From contig DLDU01000047.1 in NCBI GenBank assembly GCA_002481295.1, positions 1-64,000 on the forward strand: a stretch of DNA of 64,000 bases, given 5' to 3'. Source of the DNA: Prevotella sp. UBA7764. GTDB lineage: Bacteria > Bacteroidota > Bacteroidia > Bacteroidales > Bacteroidaceae. Below the pieces are notes generated by a model. The model was given only the letters and a program-made list of their open reading frames with translations, ran no database searches and was not told the DNA's origin. The position numbers and the translations under genes are program-made. Positions 1 through 9,526 of the stretch are shown one piece after another. Numbering within the stretch: position 1 is the first letter of the stretch; each line of letters begins with the position of its first letter.

Positions 1-44
1 ATTTCTTCTATATGCTCCAAAGATTGTTTATCCTGCATTTCACT

Positions 45-65
45 CCCCTCTCCTTTGGAGAGGGG
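45..65. terminator. Short perfect hairpin near left edge
   Basis: A 9-bp perfect stem (CCCCTCTCC / GGAGAGGGG) with a TTT loop. It may terminate a gene lying left of the window. There is no long T-run on either side, so terminator activity is a guess. A related C-rich/G-rich hairpin sits after the FMN/4Fe-4S gene near 27805-27840. Confidence 0.35.
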
Positions 66-119
66 CACGGGGGTGAGGCTGAGCATTCAGCTGTTGACAA
101 AACTGACAAATTTCCGCCC

Positions 120-366
120 ACGAGAATCGTTTCTTTCGGGCGAAGACCTATCCTGCTCTGATTTTTGCGAAAATAAGTGTGTTTTTATAAGTGGCAGATA
201 ATCAACGTGTTGTATAATCTCGCCTTTTATGACATGCCGAAATAGCCTTGTTTTCGCAATGCTTTTCAGCCTTTTCCCTGCCACCTCAGGCTTTCGACAG
301 GACAAAATCGGCGAGATGACCTTGACAAATCGGCGAGATGATCGTGTCAAAAGGCTGAGATGACAA
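120..366. repeat. Dispersed intergenic repeat, copy 1
   Basis: Non-coding. It contains a block (about 160-205) with GATTTTTGCGAA and GTTTTTATAA that recurs in the same order at about 31155-31195. It also holds two close direct repeats (GACAAAATCGGCGAGATGAC at 301-320 and a near-copy at 324-342), followed by a third half-copy ending GAGATGAC. Similar 'caccgagatgac' and 'aaaggc..tttctga' words recur at 31290-31345 and 31620-31690. I see no credible gene between 1 and 590. Confidence 0.45.
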
Positions 367-523
367 CAAGAAATCACTGTTGAAGTTCTACAACAAGCCT
401 GAAATGGGACCGGACAACAGGAAATCCATGCATCTCATTTCTATTTTGTGAGTTGTGCAGGAAGTGGTTTTGTCTGGAAAAATCAGCGAAGTGCGGGTTC
501 CGGACGTAATATGCGGGACAAAC

Positions 524-560
524 AAAAAAGTCTGCCACGCATGTTGTTGCGTGGCAGACT
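524..560 (-). terminator. Rho-independent terminator of gdhA
   Basis: Perfect 13-bp stem (arms 529-541 and 548-560, loop 542-547) followed on the minus strand by six T. It lies just downstream of the gdhA stop codon. Confidence 0.85.
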
Positions 561-592
561 TCAGCTGCTGATATTCTTTTGGCTCTTGTCCG

Positions 593-1930
593 TTATACGA
601 TGCCCTGAGCCATCATGGCGTTGGCGACCTTCATGAATCCGGCCACATTGGCACCCCGCACATAGTCGATGTATCCGTCGGGCATGGTGCCGTACTTGAC
701 ACACTGCTCGTGGATGGAGTGCATGATATAGTGGAGTTTATCGTCAACCTCCTGGGCACTCCAGTGCAGACGCATGGAGTTCTGGGTCATCTCCAGTCCG
801 GAGGTAGCCACGCCGCCGGCGTTGACAGCCTTGCCCGGAGCGAAGAGCTGATGGGCTTGAACGAACTTCTCCACGGCCTCGGCCGTGCACCCCATGTTGC
901 TCACCTCGGCGACACAAACCGGATGGTTGGCCAGGATGTGGTCAGCATCGTTGCCGTCGAGCTCGTTCTGTGTGGCACAGGTGAGATAGATGTCGGCTTT
1001 CTGCTCCCATGGCTTCTTGCCGGCGAAGAACTGTGCGCTCTTGAACTGCTCAGCGTATGGCTCGCAGATGTCCTCGCCGCTGGCGCGCAGCTCGAGCATG
1101 TAGTCGTTCTTCTCGCCGCAGATGCCTTCGGGATCATAGATATATCCGTCGGGTCCGCTGATGGTGATCACCTTTGCGCCGAGCTGTGTAGCCTTCTTCA
1201 CGGCACCCCAGGCCACGTTGCCGAAGCCCGAGACGGCGACCGTCTTGCCCTTGATGTCAATGTCGTGGGTCTGGAGCATCTGGTTGACGAAGTAGAGTGC
1301 GCCGAAGCCAGTGGCCTCCGGGCGCAGGATGCTGCCTCCCCATTCCATGCCCTTGCCGGTGAGCACGCCTTGGAACTGATGAGTGAGCTTCTTGTATTCG
1401 CCGAAGAGATAGCCGATCTCGCGACCGCCCACGCCGATGTCGCCGGCCGGAACGTCCTCGTCGGGACCGATATAGTGGTAGAGTTCCTGCATGAAGCTTT
1501 GGCAGAAGCGCATCACCTCAGCGTCGGAGCGCCCGCGGATCGAGAAGTCGGCACCGCCCTTGGCACCGCCCATAGGCAGCGTGGTGAGCGCGTTTTTGAA
1601 GGTCTGCTCAAAGCCGAGGAACTTCATGATGCTCAATGTCACGGAAGGATGGAAACGCAGTCCGCCCTTATAAGGACCAATGGCGCTGTTGAACTGCACA
1701 CGGTAGCCCGTATTGACGTGCACCTCGCCCTGATCGTCGGTCCAAGGCACGCGGAACATGATCACGCGCTCCGGCTCAACGAGGCGCTCGATAATCTTGG
1801 CCTTCTCAAACTCAGGATGCTGATTGTAGACATCATGAATAGAGATCAGCACTTCTTTCACAGCCTGCAGAAACTCCGGTTCAGCGGAATGCTTCCACAT
1901 GAGTCCTTTCAATACTTGTTCAACTTCCAT
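593..1930 (-). CDS. gdhA: NADP-type glutamate dehydrogenase (hexameric, class I)
   Basis: Cytoplasmic enzyme that interconverts 2-oxoglutarate plus ammonium and glutamate. The protein is about 445 aa from the start chosen here, the usual length of the short hexameric GDH family. Visible landmarks: the substrate region GPYKGGLRFHPSV, the catalytic-lysine loop PMGGAKGG, DVPAGDIGVGGREIGYLFG, and the Rossmann segment VAVSGFGNVAWGA. An ATG 28 codons further upstream is in frame, but the family N-terminus (MEVEQVL...) fits the start at 1930. It is a single gene with its own promoter (2012-2041) and terminator (524-560). NADP rather than NAD preference is inferred from family similarity, not from a residue I can prove. 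Confidence 0.93.
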   Translation of the reverse strand: MEVEQVLKGLMWKHSAEPEFLQAVKEVLISIHDVYNQHPEFEKAKIIERLVEPERVIMFRVPWTDDQGEVHVNTGYRVQFNSAIGPYKGGLRFHPSVTLSIMKFLGFEQTFKNALTTLPMGGAKGGADFSIRGRSDAEVMRFCQSFMQELYHYIGPDEDVPAGDIGVGGREIGYLFGEYKKLTHQFQGVLTGKGMEWGGSILRPEATGFGALYFVNQMLQTHDIDIKGKTVAVSGFGNVAWGAVKKATQLGAKVITISGPDGYIYDPEGICGEKNDYMLELRASGEDICEPYAEQFKSAQFFAGKKPWEQKADIYLTCATQNELDGNDADHILANHPVCVAEVSNMGCTAEAVEKFVQAHQLFAPGKAVNAGGVATSGLEMTQNSMRLHWSAQEVDDKLHYIMHSIHEQCVKYGTMPDGYIDYVRGANVAGFMKVANAMMAQGIV

Positions 1931-2011
1931 AGTAGTTAACTTGTTTTTAGTCTTAAAGGTTAATCGGGTTGGATACTCCCGGTGTTGTTTCATTGTGTCA
2001 TTCTGACGGTG

Positions 2012-2041
2012 CAAATATAGGATTTATTTTGTAAACGGCAA
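2012..2041 (-). promoter_or_regulatory. gdhA promoter
   Basis: On the minus strand TTG (2039-2041), 19 bp, then TATATTTG (2012-2019). This matches the Bacteroidota housekeeping promoter form (-33 TTG, -7 TAnnTTTG). It would give a leader of roughly 75 nt before the chosen gdhA start. Confidence 0.7.
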
Positions 2042-2162
2042 AGGGAAACAGGGATAATTTTGCTTAAAAAGTATCGTTTTGCTTAGGTGCTTGGTGTGTG
2101 TACGTGAACAGCAGTATATGACAGATAGAGAAGGTAAGAGCAAGTCAATAGAGATAATAAAT

Positions 2163-3302
2163 TTAGTGTTGTGTATCTTTGATTCTTTCCATGAAGTCGT
2201 TGTCGCTTGGGCGGAAGGCGTCAGCATCGATGAGCGATCCGTCGGCAGCCACATAGATGAACCGTGGAATGCCTGAGATGCCATAGGCCTTGCTGAGAGC
2301 TTCGTTTTGTGCCTTGTCAACGATCATCTGCGGCCACTGTGGGCGGTCGTGGCGTATCTTGCGCAGCCAAGCCTGACGGTTGCTGTCCATGGAGATACTG
2401 AGGATGACGAGTGAAGTGTCACCTTTCAGCGCTTCCACATGCTGCGCGAGGAATGGAATCTCTTTGCAGCAGGGACCGCACCATGTGGCCCAGCAGTCGA
2501 TGTAGACGCGGCGGCCACGGTAGTCACTCAGATGGTGGACGTTGCCGAGCGAGTCGGTGAAGGCGAAGTCGGGAGCCATGGTGCCACGTTTGTTGCGCTT
2601 GATGGCATCCACCTTGTACTGATAGTCATTGATGACCGCTGCGTCCTCACCGGCATATTCACAGAAAGGCTTCCAGAAGCGGTCAATATCGGCGTAGTCC
2701 TTGCCATAGCAGAGCGTTTCGCGGGCACAGTCGTCAAGCAGAGCGTGTTTCACCTTCGGGTTGGTGATGTACAGCTTCATCACTGCGATGTATTCCAGTC
2801 CGTAGTCGGTGAGGTCGTGTCCCCACGCCTCGTCGTAGTTGCCTTTAAGATGGTTGCTGATGAAGCACTGAGGCAGATAGACGAGCAGTCCCGTAGTGTC
2901 ATTGGGATCGATACGGTTCTCCAAGGCTTTAAGTTCTTCACTGTCTTGTGGCAACAGCCGGATGTGGAAGTTGAGTTCAGCCAGGTCGTTGAGATGACTG
3001 TATGGTGTGCGCACCTCCTTGGGCAGCTTTTTCAGGGCGCGAGCCACAGCGTTGTATCGTGCTTTGAGCGAGTCCAGTTTCTGCTCCGGTGTCAAATGCA
3101 TCTTGTCATCTTCCTTGAAGGGGAAAAAGAAATCGTAGTCATAAGCTTTGTTGATGCACTCGGCAGCCTGGCGCGCGTGCGGCTCTGTGGGCAGGTCGTC
3201 CACTACTTGCGCCATTGTGGGCGTGGGGATGAAGAGAAAGGAAATAAGCATGGCTTGCAAACCTTTCCTTAGCACTTCCGCGCAAGATAAGTAATTCTTC
3301 AT
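2163..3302 (-). CDS. Secreted TlpA/thioredoxin-like thiol-disulfide oxidoreductase
   Basis: A protein of about 379 aa with an N-terminal signal peptide (MKNYLSCAEV... to ...TPTMAQ), a long unassigned helical N-terminal half and a C-terminal AhpC/TSA-type thioredoxin fold (roughly residues 245-375). The redox motif WCGPC is present, with the cis-proline loop GISGIPRFIY. An upstream in-frame ATG at 3329 would add nine charged residues ahead of the signal peptide; I prefer 3302. It is the last gene of the sigma-fecR-susC-susD run, 20-50 bp after susD. Such TlpA-like proteins are often the final gene of small SusCD loci in this phylum. The substrate is unknown. Confidence 0.85.
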   Translation of the reverse strand: MKNYLSCAEVLRKGLQAMLISFLFIPTPTMAQVVDDLPTEPHARQAAECINKAYDYDFFFPFKEDDKMHLTPEQKLDSLKARYNAVARALKKLPKEVRTPYSHLNDLAELNFHIRLLPQDSEELKALENRIDPNDTTGLLVYLPQCFISNHLKGNYDEAWGHDLTDYGLEYIAVMKLYITNPKVKHALLDDCARETLCYGKDYADIDRFWKPFCEYAGEDAAVINDYQYKVDAIKRNKRGTMAPDFAFTDSLGNVHHLSDYRGRRVYIDCWATWCGPCCKEIPFLAQHVEALKGDTSLVILSISMDSNRQAWLRKIRHDRPQWPQMIVDKAQNEALSKAYGISGIPRFIYVAADGSLIDADAFRPSDNDFMERIKDTQH

Positions 3303-3352
3303 TTGTTCTTTATCGTTTTTATTTGTCATTCAATGTTCATCTTTCAATACTG

Positions 3353-4768
3353 TTAATAGTTCTGCTTGAACGTTGGGTTATTGTTCATTACCTGTACAGG
3401 GAACGGGAAGACCCAAAGCGGGCTTTCTGGCGTAATGGTATAGTCGCCTGAATCAGGTACATGGCGTGTGATGTTCTTCTTGTATTTCTCTTCTGTGTTC
3501 CAGCGTTTGCGGTCGAAGAAGTTCTCGAAGGTGGCGATACATTCGATGAACTTAGCTTGTTGCAGTTCCTCCATGGCTTCTGCCTCGGTAGTTGCCGTGA
3601 AAGGCTTGTAGTGATCGGCATCGATACGCTTCTCTCTGACTTCATTGACCAGTTCGAGTCCCTTGCTGATCTGTCCCTCGCGTATATAGCACTCAGCGGC
3701 GAGATACATGACGCGCTCTACCGTCAGCCCCCATGCGTTGACGTAGGCATCACTGCCGTTACTTTCCAGACAACCCTCTATGCCGGAGTCCATATAACCA
3801 TAGTCAGCATTCCAGAACTCCTCACCCTCACTTTCTTTACCGCCAGAGTAGGCGTAGTCTTTCACATAGTCGCCGTCCTCGAAGAGTTCGGTCGTCTCGA
3901 CAGAGAGCTGTTCATAGCTTGGCGTGTTGTCCCGGTCCGACAAGGGGGAGATATAGAAGAAGTTATTGGGCGATGTTGCCGGCAGGCTCCAACGGAAAGA
4001 GGTGGTGATGACCGACCGGTCCTCGATGGTGCTGTTCAGCGCAAGGGCTTTTTCGGCATAGGTCAGCGCATCCTTGTAGTTTTTCATCTGGAAGAGCACA
4101 CGGGCGCGGATGGCATAGCCGGCAGCGCGCGAGAGCCTCACTACATTGGTCTGCTTCTCTGGCAGCAGGGCAATGAGTTCGTCAGAGCAGTCATCGAGGA
4201 TATGCTTGTAGTTTTCTTCTATGGTCTCTTGGTGCTTCTGGTTCACGTCGGCTTCTGTTACATAGGCGATCCCCAAGTTGTCCTTGGTCTTCTCGTCGTA
4301 TTGCTTGGCGTAGCAACCCAAGGCGAGGAAGTGGAACCAAGCACGGTTGATGTGTGCCTCAGCAGCAATGGCAGGCTTGTCGGCTTCGTCACCACTGGCA
4401 CCATTAAGCTTCTCCAAAAGCACGTTCATGTATTGGATATACTTATATAGATTGTTATAGCGGCTGTCCTTACTGGCCAGTTTGGCCCGGTCGGCAGTCT
4501 CGTCATAGCTCAGCATGGCGGCTTCCATGGTTCCCTTGTTCTTGATCTGGTCGGATACGGGCGTGAAACCACTTCCATAGCTCTCGTTGACGATAATTCC
4601 AAGTGACTCGTAAGGGATGTTGTTGACTTCCTTCTCGTTGAGCAACAACTCCAGGTCAGAAGTCTTGTTAAGAATGGTCTGACCCTCGGGCACCACATCG
4701 GTGTCGCAGGCCGACAGGGTCATAACCGCACCGGCAATGAGGGCATATATTGTTTTCTGGCTTATCAT
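3353..4768 (-). CDS. SusD/RagB-family outer-membrane nutrient-binding lipoprotein
   Basis: 471 aa. The N-terminus is a lipoprotein signal with lipobox (TLSAC, Cys about residue 21). The rest is SusD-like: N-terminal helices, TPR-like segments (repeated NYKDALTYAEKAL-type helices), and a C-terminal region with FFDRKRW and a closing PLWVFPFPVQ...NPTFKQNY typical of the family's FPxP..E/D ending. It forms the surface lid over the SusC barrel encoded immediately upstream (55 bp gap). The ligand is not deducible. The short length and pairing with a TlpA-like protein suggest a small-solute or peptide system rather than a large polysaccharide locus, but that is inference. Confidence 0.92.
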   Translation of the reverse strand: MISQKTIYALIAGAVMTLSACDTDVVPEGQTILNKTSDLELLLNEKEVNNIPYESLGIIVNESYGSGFTPVSDQIKNKGTMEAAMLSYDETADRAKLASKDSRYNNLYKYIQYMNVLLEKLNGASGDEADKPAIAAEAHINRAWFHFLALGCYAKQYDEKTKDNLGIAYVTEADVNQKHQETIEENYKHILDDCSDELIALLPEKQTNVVRLSRAAGYAIRARVLFQMKNYKDALTYAEKALALNSTIEDRSVITTSFRWSLPATSPNNFFYISPLSDRDNTPSYEQLSVETTELFEDGDYVKDYAYSGGKESEGEEFWNADYGYMDSGIEGCLESNGSDAYVNAWGLTVERVMYLAAECYIREGQISKGLELVNEVREKRIDADHYKPFTATTEAEAMEELQQAKFIECIATFENFFDRKRWNTEEKYKKNITRHVPDSGDYTITPESPLWVFPFPVQVMNNNPTFKQNY

Positions 4769-4823
4769 AGTTGAAAATTAATATGATGATATATATATAA
4801 TAAGGTGTAGGAGAGATGCTGTG

Positions 4824-7800
4824 TCAGAACTTGACGTTGACACTGAGCGTGTAGCTCTTTGGCGCTTTCAGCCCGCGAGCTCCAGTAGAAGGATTTACAC
4901 TTTCTGGGTCAATGCCTTCGCTGTTGCGCACCCATGTGGCTACATTGCTCATCTGAAGTCTCAGGCGAATGGCTTGCAGACCGAGACGGGTGCAGAGCGC
5001 GTCGGGGAGGTCATAGCCAAGAACAAGGTTGCGCAACTTCATATAGTCGGCATGGTCAACGTCCTGATCACAATAGTAGAGCTGGTCGGTATAGAAATTG
5101 GTGTGCATCATCATGTATCCGTTTCCAAGCATGTTCTTACGGTCTTCCTCCGAGGCGCGCCAGTAGTCGAGATAAGCCCGTGGCACTTCATAGTCATAGC
5201 TTGAGGATGCCGTAGAGCGCCACTTGTAAGCCTTGGCACGGAAGTAGTGCCCGGCATAGAAGTTAAACATTCCGCTGAGAGAGAAGCGCTTCCAGGTGAT
5301 GGTGGGCGTCAGGCTTCCGGTCCATTTCGGGTCGAGTGATCCACTGAATACGATGTCGTCCTTGGTGAAGGCTGAGCTGTAGAGGTTGTCGCTGACCTCC
5401 GTGCCGTCGGCTTTTTTCCAGAATATCTGCTGGTAGCCGTCTTCGTCGGTCTCTACATGTCCGAAGCGGAAAGAGTAGAGGCTGTTCACCGGATCACCCT
5501 CACGGTAGGAGTCGAGGGCAGAGACACCACTGGTGGGCTGATGATGGAGGCGGGTGATCTTGTTTTTGTTGTAAGCCAGCGTGAAGTCCATGCTCAGGCC
5601 CACCTCGTTGTCGTTGTGGGCGCGGAGAATGTCACAGGAGAGTTGCAGTTCCACACCCTTGTTGACCATCTCTGCATTGTTGGTGCGCAGCGAGCTCCAT
5701 CCTGTGGTGGGGTCGAGGTCGATGGAGGCAAGGATGTCGGAGCCCTTCTTGTGGTAGAAGTCGAGCGATCCGCTGATGCGGTGGTCGAGAACAGCGAAGT
5801 CGAGGCCACCGTTCCATGTGCGCGTCTTCTCCCAGCGCAGCTCGTCATTAGGCGGCGTGTTGAGTGAAGCATATTTATCACCGGTGAGATCAGTCGTATG
5901 AATCTTAGCGGTGAGATAGCTGGAATAGTTGGAGTTGATATTGCCCGTGACGCCATAGCTCATGCGCAGTTTCAGCATGTCGATCCATCCGAGTTGCTTG
6001 ATGAACTCTTCGTTGTGAGCGTTCCAGCTGAGTCCTGCCGACCAAAGGGGACGATGGCGGAACTTTGAGGAAGCGCCGAAGAGGTCGGCCTCGTCGACGC
6101 GGTAGCTGGCCGAGGCGGCATAGCGACTGTCGTAGACATAGTTGGCTGTAGCATAGTAGGACTGGTACTTGTGCTTGATATGGGTGGCACCGGCGACATC
6201 GCTGCTGAGGAAAGAATACTGTGGTGAGTAGAGGCTGCCGAGGTCTGTGCTCTCGCTGTTGATAAGGTCGTTGAAATTGATGAGGCCTGTAGAGTTGGTC
6301 AGCGTCTGTTCGTCGTAACCGTACATCTGATTGTAGGTGGTGCGGTCGAAGGTCTGACGATATTCATAACCGGCAATGGCCTCGATCCCATGTACTTTGT
6401 TGAGTGTGGTATTGTAGGATGCCTGTGTACGGAAAGTGTAGTAGTTGCCCTCACCGCTGTTTATGGTCATTAATCCACCCTCTGGGAGATTGTGCTTACC
6501 ACCGGTAGTGAAGAGATTATAGAGGTGGCGCATGGAATATGATCCGCCGTTGATGAGCTTTTCGCTTCGGTCACTGACATCCTCGTATTGGAACATGGCG
6601 CTGAGCTTCAGACCGTCGAGAGGCATGAGGTTGAGATGGACGAAGGATCGCGTATAGGTCTCTCGACTCTTCTCGTGGTTCATGTCTATCTCGTTGACAG
6701 GCACATAGCCCTCATCTTTCAGGCCGAGAGAGATGTCTTTCAGACTGGGCTCGTTGAGGTCTACGTAAGCCTGGAGTGTGGCGGGCGTACCGTCGGCATT
6801 GTACATGCTCTGATAGTCGGCAAAGGAGGTGCGACTGCTGAGATCATAGTCACCGGTAGCACGCATGCGTTGGCGGTTGTTGTTCAGTGTCACGCCGAAG
6901 CGCATATTCAGCCATTTGGTGACGTCGAGGTCACCATTGTACTGCATGGTCAGCGTGTTGTTGTATTGGTTCTTCGTGCTGGTGTTGTCGCCTTTCCAGT
7001 TGACGACAACGCTGGAGTTGAGGTAGCGTCCCTTGGTTCTCAGTGCGAGGTTGTATTGCTGGAGCAGTTCGTTGCGGTCCATCAGATCAGCATACTCGTT
7101 GCGATAGCTGTTGTGGCTCCATTGCTTGATCGTGCTGTTGTATTCGTCACCGCTGATCTCGCCGAGCTGGTGGCGCATCATCAGCTTGGTGATCGGTGAC
7201 ATCAGTCCGCCACGGCGCTTATACTGCTTCTCCATATAGCTCTTGGCGTCGGCATCGTTCATCATCCATTGGAAGTTGTACTGCTCCAGCTCCAACTGCT
7301 CGGCGGCATTACAGTAGTCGTAGTCGTTGTAGTTGTATTTATTGTATCGTGTCAAGTCTGCGTTGAAGTCTACTGTGAGCTTTTCGCTATTGGCTTTCTT
7401 TGTGGTGATGACGATGACGCCGTTGGAGGCACGTGCGCCGTAGACGGCCGAGGCAGCGGCATCCTTCAGCACGGTGATCTTGTCGACATCATACGGGTTG
7501 ACGTCGCTCAGTCCGCCGCTGATGGGCAGTCCGTCGACGACGATGAGGGGCGACGTGCTGGCGTTGAGCGAGCCCACGCCACGAATGACGAGACCGCTGG
7601 AATTGCCGTTGTTGTAGTCGACGAGACCGGGAACAAGTCCTTCGAGACGGCCACGAAGACTGGATGCGTAGCGCTTGTCGATGTCCTTCGATGAGAGTGT
7701 CTGGAACGAGCCGGTGACATCTTCGCGCTTGAGTGTCTGATAGCCGGTGACCATGACGTCGCCGATGGTGATGCCGTCGCTTTCCAGAATGATGGTCACG

Positions 7801-8327
7801 GGTTTGGTGGAGACGCGGCGGTGATAGGGCTTCATGCCGATATAAGAATAGGTGAGCATGGCGTCGGAGCGGACTCCGGGCAGCGTGTAGCGTCCGTCGC
7901 TGTCGGTGATGGTACCCGTAGCAGTACCGTCGACCTGAATGCTCACGCCGATGAGCGGCTCGCCCTGGGCGTCGAGGATACGGCCGGAAGCTGTTACGAA
8001 GGTAGGTGCCTTACTGTCTTGATTGCTTTTGTTGATTTGGATATAGCGTCCTTTGACAGAAACGGTCAAAGGTAAGTCTGCTGTCAGTTGGCGTACAGCA
8101 TCGGGAGCAGACAGTCCGGCGATGTCGCGGGTAACCTTGAAAGCCTTCAAGTCACCGGCATTGTAATTGATCTTGTAATAGTCCGACTGACGTTCCACTT
8201 GATAGAGGATGTCGGTCAGGGACTGCCCGTTGGCATGCAACGACACCTTGTGGCCCTGTGCCGCGGCAGCGATGCTGAGCGGCAACATCAGTACCACCAT
8301 GGCTTGGCGTAAGCGTTCTCTCTTCAT
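4824..8327 (-). CDS. SusC/RagA-family TonB-linked outer-membrane transporter with STN domain
   Basis: 1167 aa. Order: signal peptide (to AAAAQG), secretin/TonB N-terminal (STN) domain about 25-100, carboxypeptidase-like regulatory repeat about 110-185 (ASGRILDAQGEPLIGVSI, then TDSDGRYTL), plug about 200-315 with VIRGVGSLN and PLIVVDGLPI, then the barrel, ending in aromatic KSYTLSVNVKF. The STN domain is the signalling module that contacts FecR-type anti-sigma factors. The gene lies directly downstream of such a fecR and an ECF sigma factor, so autoregulated surface signalling is expected. Energised import of the SusD-bound ligand is the family role. The fecR-susC intergenic region (8328-8471) presumably holds the ECF-dependent promoter, which I cannot identify. 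Confidence 0.93.
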   Translation of the reverse strand: MKRERLRQAMVVLMLPLSIAAAAQGHKVSLHANGQSLTDILYQVERQSDYYKINYNAGDLKAFKVTRDIAGLSAPDAVRQLTADLPLTVSVKGRYIQINKSNQDSKAPTFVTASGRILDAQGEPLIGVSIQVDGTATGTITDSDGRYTLPGVRSDAMLTYSYIGMKPYHRRVSTKPVTIILESDGITIGDVMVTGYQTLKREDVTGSFQTLSSKDIDKRYASSLRGRLEGLVPGLVDYNNGNSSGLVIRGVGSLNASTSPLIVVDGLPISGGLSDVNPYDVDKITVLKDAAASAVYGARASNGVIVITTKKANSEKLTVDFNADLTRYNKYNYNDYDYCNAAEQLELEQYNFQWMMNDADAKSYMEKQYKRRGGLMSPITKLMMRHQLGEISGDEYNSTIKQWSHNSYRNEYADLMDRNELLQQYNLALRTKGRYLNSSVVVNWKGDNTSTKNQYNNTLTMQYNGDLDVTKWLNMRFGVTLNNNRQRMRATGDYDLSSRTSFADYQSMYNADGTPATLQAYVDLNEPSLKDISLGLKDEGYVPVNEIDMNHEKSRETYTRSFVHLNLMPLDGLKLSAMFQYEDVSDRSEKLINGGSYSMRHLYNLFTTGGKHNLPEGGLMTINSGEGNYYTFRTQASYNTTLNKVHGIEAIAGYEYRQTFDRTTYNQMYGYDEQTLTNSTGLINFNDLINSESTDLGSLYSPQYSFLSSDVAGATHIKHKYQSYYATANYVYDSRYAASASYRVDEADLFGASSKFRHRPLWSAGLSWNAHNEEFIKQLGWIDMLKLRMSYGVTGNINSNYSSYLTAKIHTTDLTGDKYASLNTPPNDELRWEKTRTWNGGLDFAVLDHRISGSLDFYHKKGSDILASIDLDPTTGWSSLRTNNAEMVNKGVELQLSCDILRAHNDNEVGLSMDFTLAYNKNKITRLHHQPTSGVSALDSYREGDPVNSLYSFRFGHVETDEDGYQQIFWKKADGTEVSDNLYSSAFTKDDIVFSGSLDPKWTGSLTPTITWKRFSLSGMFNFYAGHYFRAKAYKWRSTASSSYDYEVPRAYLDYWRASEEDRKNMLGNGYMMMHTNFYTDQLYYCDQDVDHADYMKLRNLVLGYDLPDALCTRLGLQAIRLRLQMSNVATWVRNSEGIDPESVNPSTGARGLKAPKSYTLSVNVKF

Positions 8328-8471
8328 AACTGTTCCTTCTTAAAATGACTCTTTAATAATACTGCTATATCCTTAATACCAAAAAGAAAGATAAAGGGTA
8401 CTATGATTTACCAATTTTTTTAAGAAAAAGTTAGTAAGCCGACATAAAGATATGAAAAGAGAATGGCGTTG

Positions 8472-9494
8472 TTACCTGACGATCATTTCTCCGCGTTGCA
8501 GTTCCACCCGCACGCCATCCTGCTCGTTGAGCTTGTTGACAATGCTTTGCAGCCCCTCTTGATGGGAAGCTACGAAGTGCAGGCGAACGTTCATGGCGTC
8601 CTCGTTTTCAAAGACTACGGTCTTGTGATACCATTGTGCCAGCTGCTCCATGATGGTCAGTAAAGATGCGTCGGCGAAATAGAAATAGCCTTTCGCCCAT
8701 TGCGTGTAAGGATAGGTGTCGACTCTTTCCACGGTCATCTTGCCGTCCTGCCATGTAGCCTGTTTGCCGGGGAAGAGCACAGTCTGTGTGCCTTGGGCCG
8801 AAACGGCGATGCGCCCCTCTACAAGAGCAACGTAAGGTTTGGCCGCTTTGTAGACATTAATATAAAAGGTAGTACCCAACACGCGGGTGGTGAGTGCGCC
8901 GGCATGAACGATGAAGGGATGGGTGGGATCGTGGTGTACGCGGAAATAAGCCTGGCCCGACATTGCCACCTCGCGCGTCTGACCTTGGAACGTGTGGGGA
9001 TAGATGATTTTGGAGTTGGCGCCTAACCATACATGGCTCTCGTCGGGCAGGACAATGTTGAGTGCTTGTGCTATGCCGCTCGTCACTGTGTCCATAGTGA
9101 TGGTCTCGGCTGTGATCGTTGTGTTGGCGACAGTTTGCGTCGCGTCGCTTGCTGGCTTTGCCGCTGACTGTGTTGTCGGACTGATGCGTTGCTGCTGAGA
9201 AACATGAGAGGCCACCTGCTGTTCTTGACGACTCTGACGGATGGGAAGCAACAACAGCAGGGCAACGGCAGCGGCTGCTGAGGCAACAGCTATCACCGGC
9301 CACAGCCTTTTCCAACGCGAACGCAAGGGAGACGGCTGGGCCTCAAGGCGTGCACGCAGTGCCTGCCACGACTGCTCCTCGTCAGGCTCAGCGTGGCAGA
9401 GACTTTCCAGAGCCGCGAGGATCTCGTCGTGCTCTTGGCGGTTGGGGAAGTCCTCTTTGCCGTTAATGGATATGTTGTGCTCGTTGTCTGTCAT
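8472..9494 (-). CDS. FecR-family anti-sigma factor
   Basis: 340 aa. A cytoplasmic N-terminal segment of about 80 residues (sigma binding) is followed by one membrane span (WPVIAVASAAAAVALLLLLP, about 85-104), a linker, and a periplasmic FecR domain (LPDESHVWLGANSKIIYP about 150-170, then VALVEGRIAVS) with a C-terminal DUF4974-like part (LLTIMEQLAQWYHKTVVFEN). It sits between its cognate ECF sigma gene (32 bp upstream) and the STN-containing susC. The expected role is to hold the sigma factor until the SusC receptor signals substrate. High confidence from topology plus neighbourhood. Confidence 0.92.
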   Translation of the reverse strand: MTDNEHNISINGKEDFPNRQEHDEILAALESLCHAEPDEEQSWQALRARLEAQPSPLRSRWKRLWPVIAVASAAAAVALLLLLPIRQSRQEQQVASHVSQQQRISPTTQSAAKPASDATQTVANTTITAETITMDTVTSGIAQALNIVLPDESHVWLGANSKIIYPHTFQGQTREVAMSGQAYFRVHHDPTHPFIVHAGALTTRVLGTTFYINVYKAAKPYVALVEGRIAVSAQGTQTVLFPGKQATWQDGKMTVERVDTYPYTQWAKGYFYFADASLLTIMEQLAQWYHKTVVFENEDAMNVRLHFVASHQEGLQSIVNKLNEQDGVRVELQRGEMIVR

Positions 9495-9526
9495 AAGTTT
9501 CTTGTTGATAGTGGTTGCTATATATA

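Noticed and set aside
87..636. Small frames (87-377 minus, 448-636 plus) at the left edge
   Set aside because: They lie in the repeat region and across the gdhA terminator; no motif, poor composition.
710..1939. 409-residue plus-strand frame opposite gdhA
   Set aside because: Antisense shadow of a strongly coding gene with high GC third positions; the translation has no recognisable domain.
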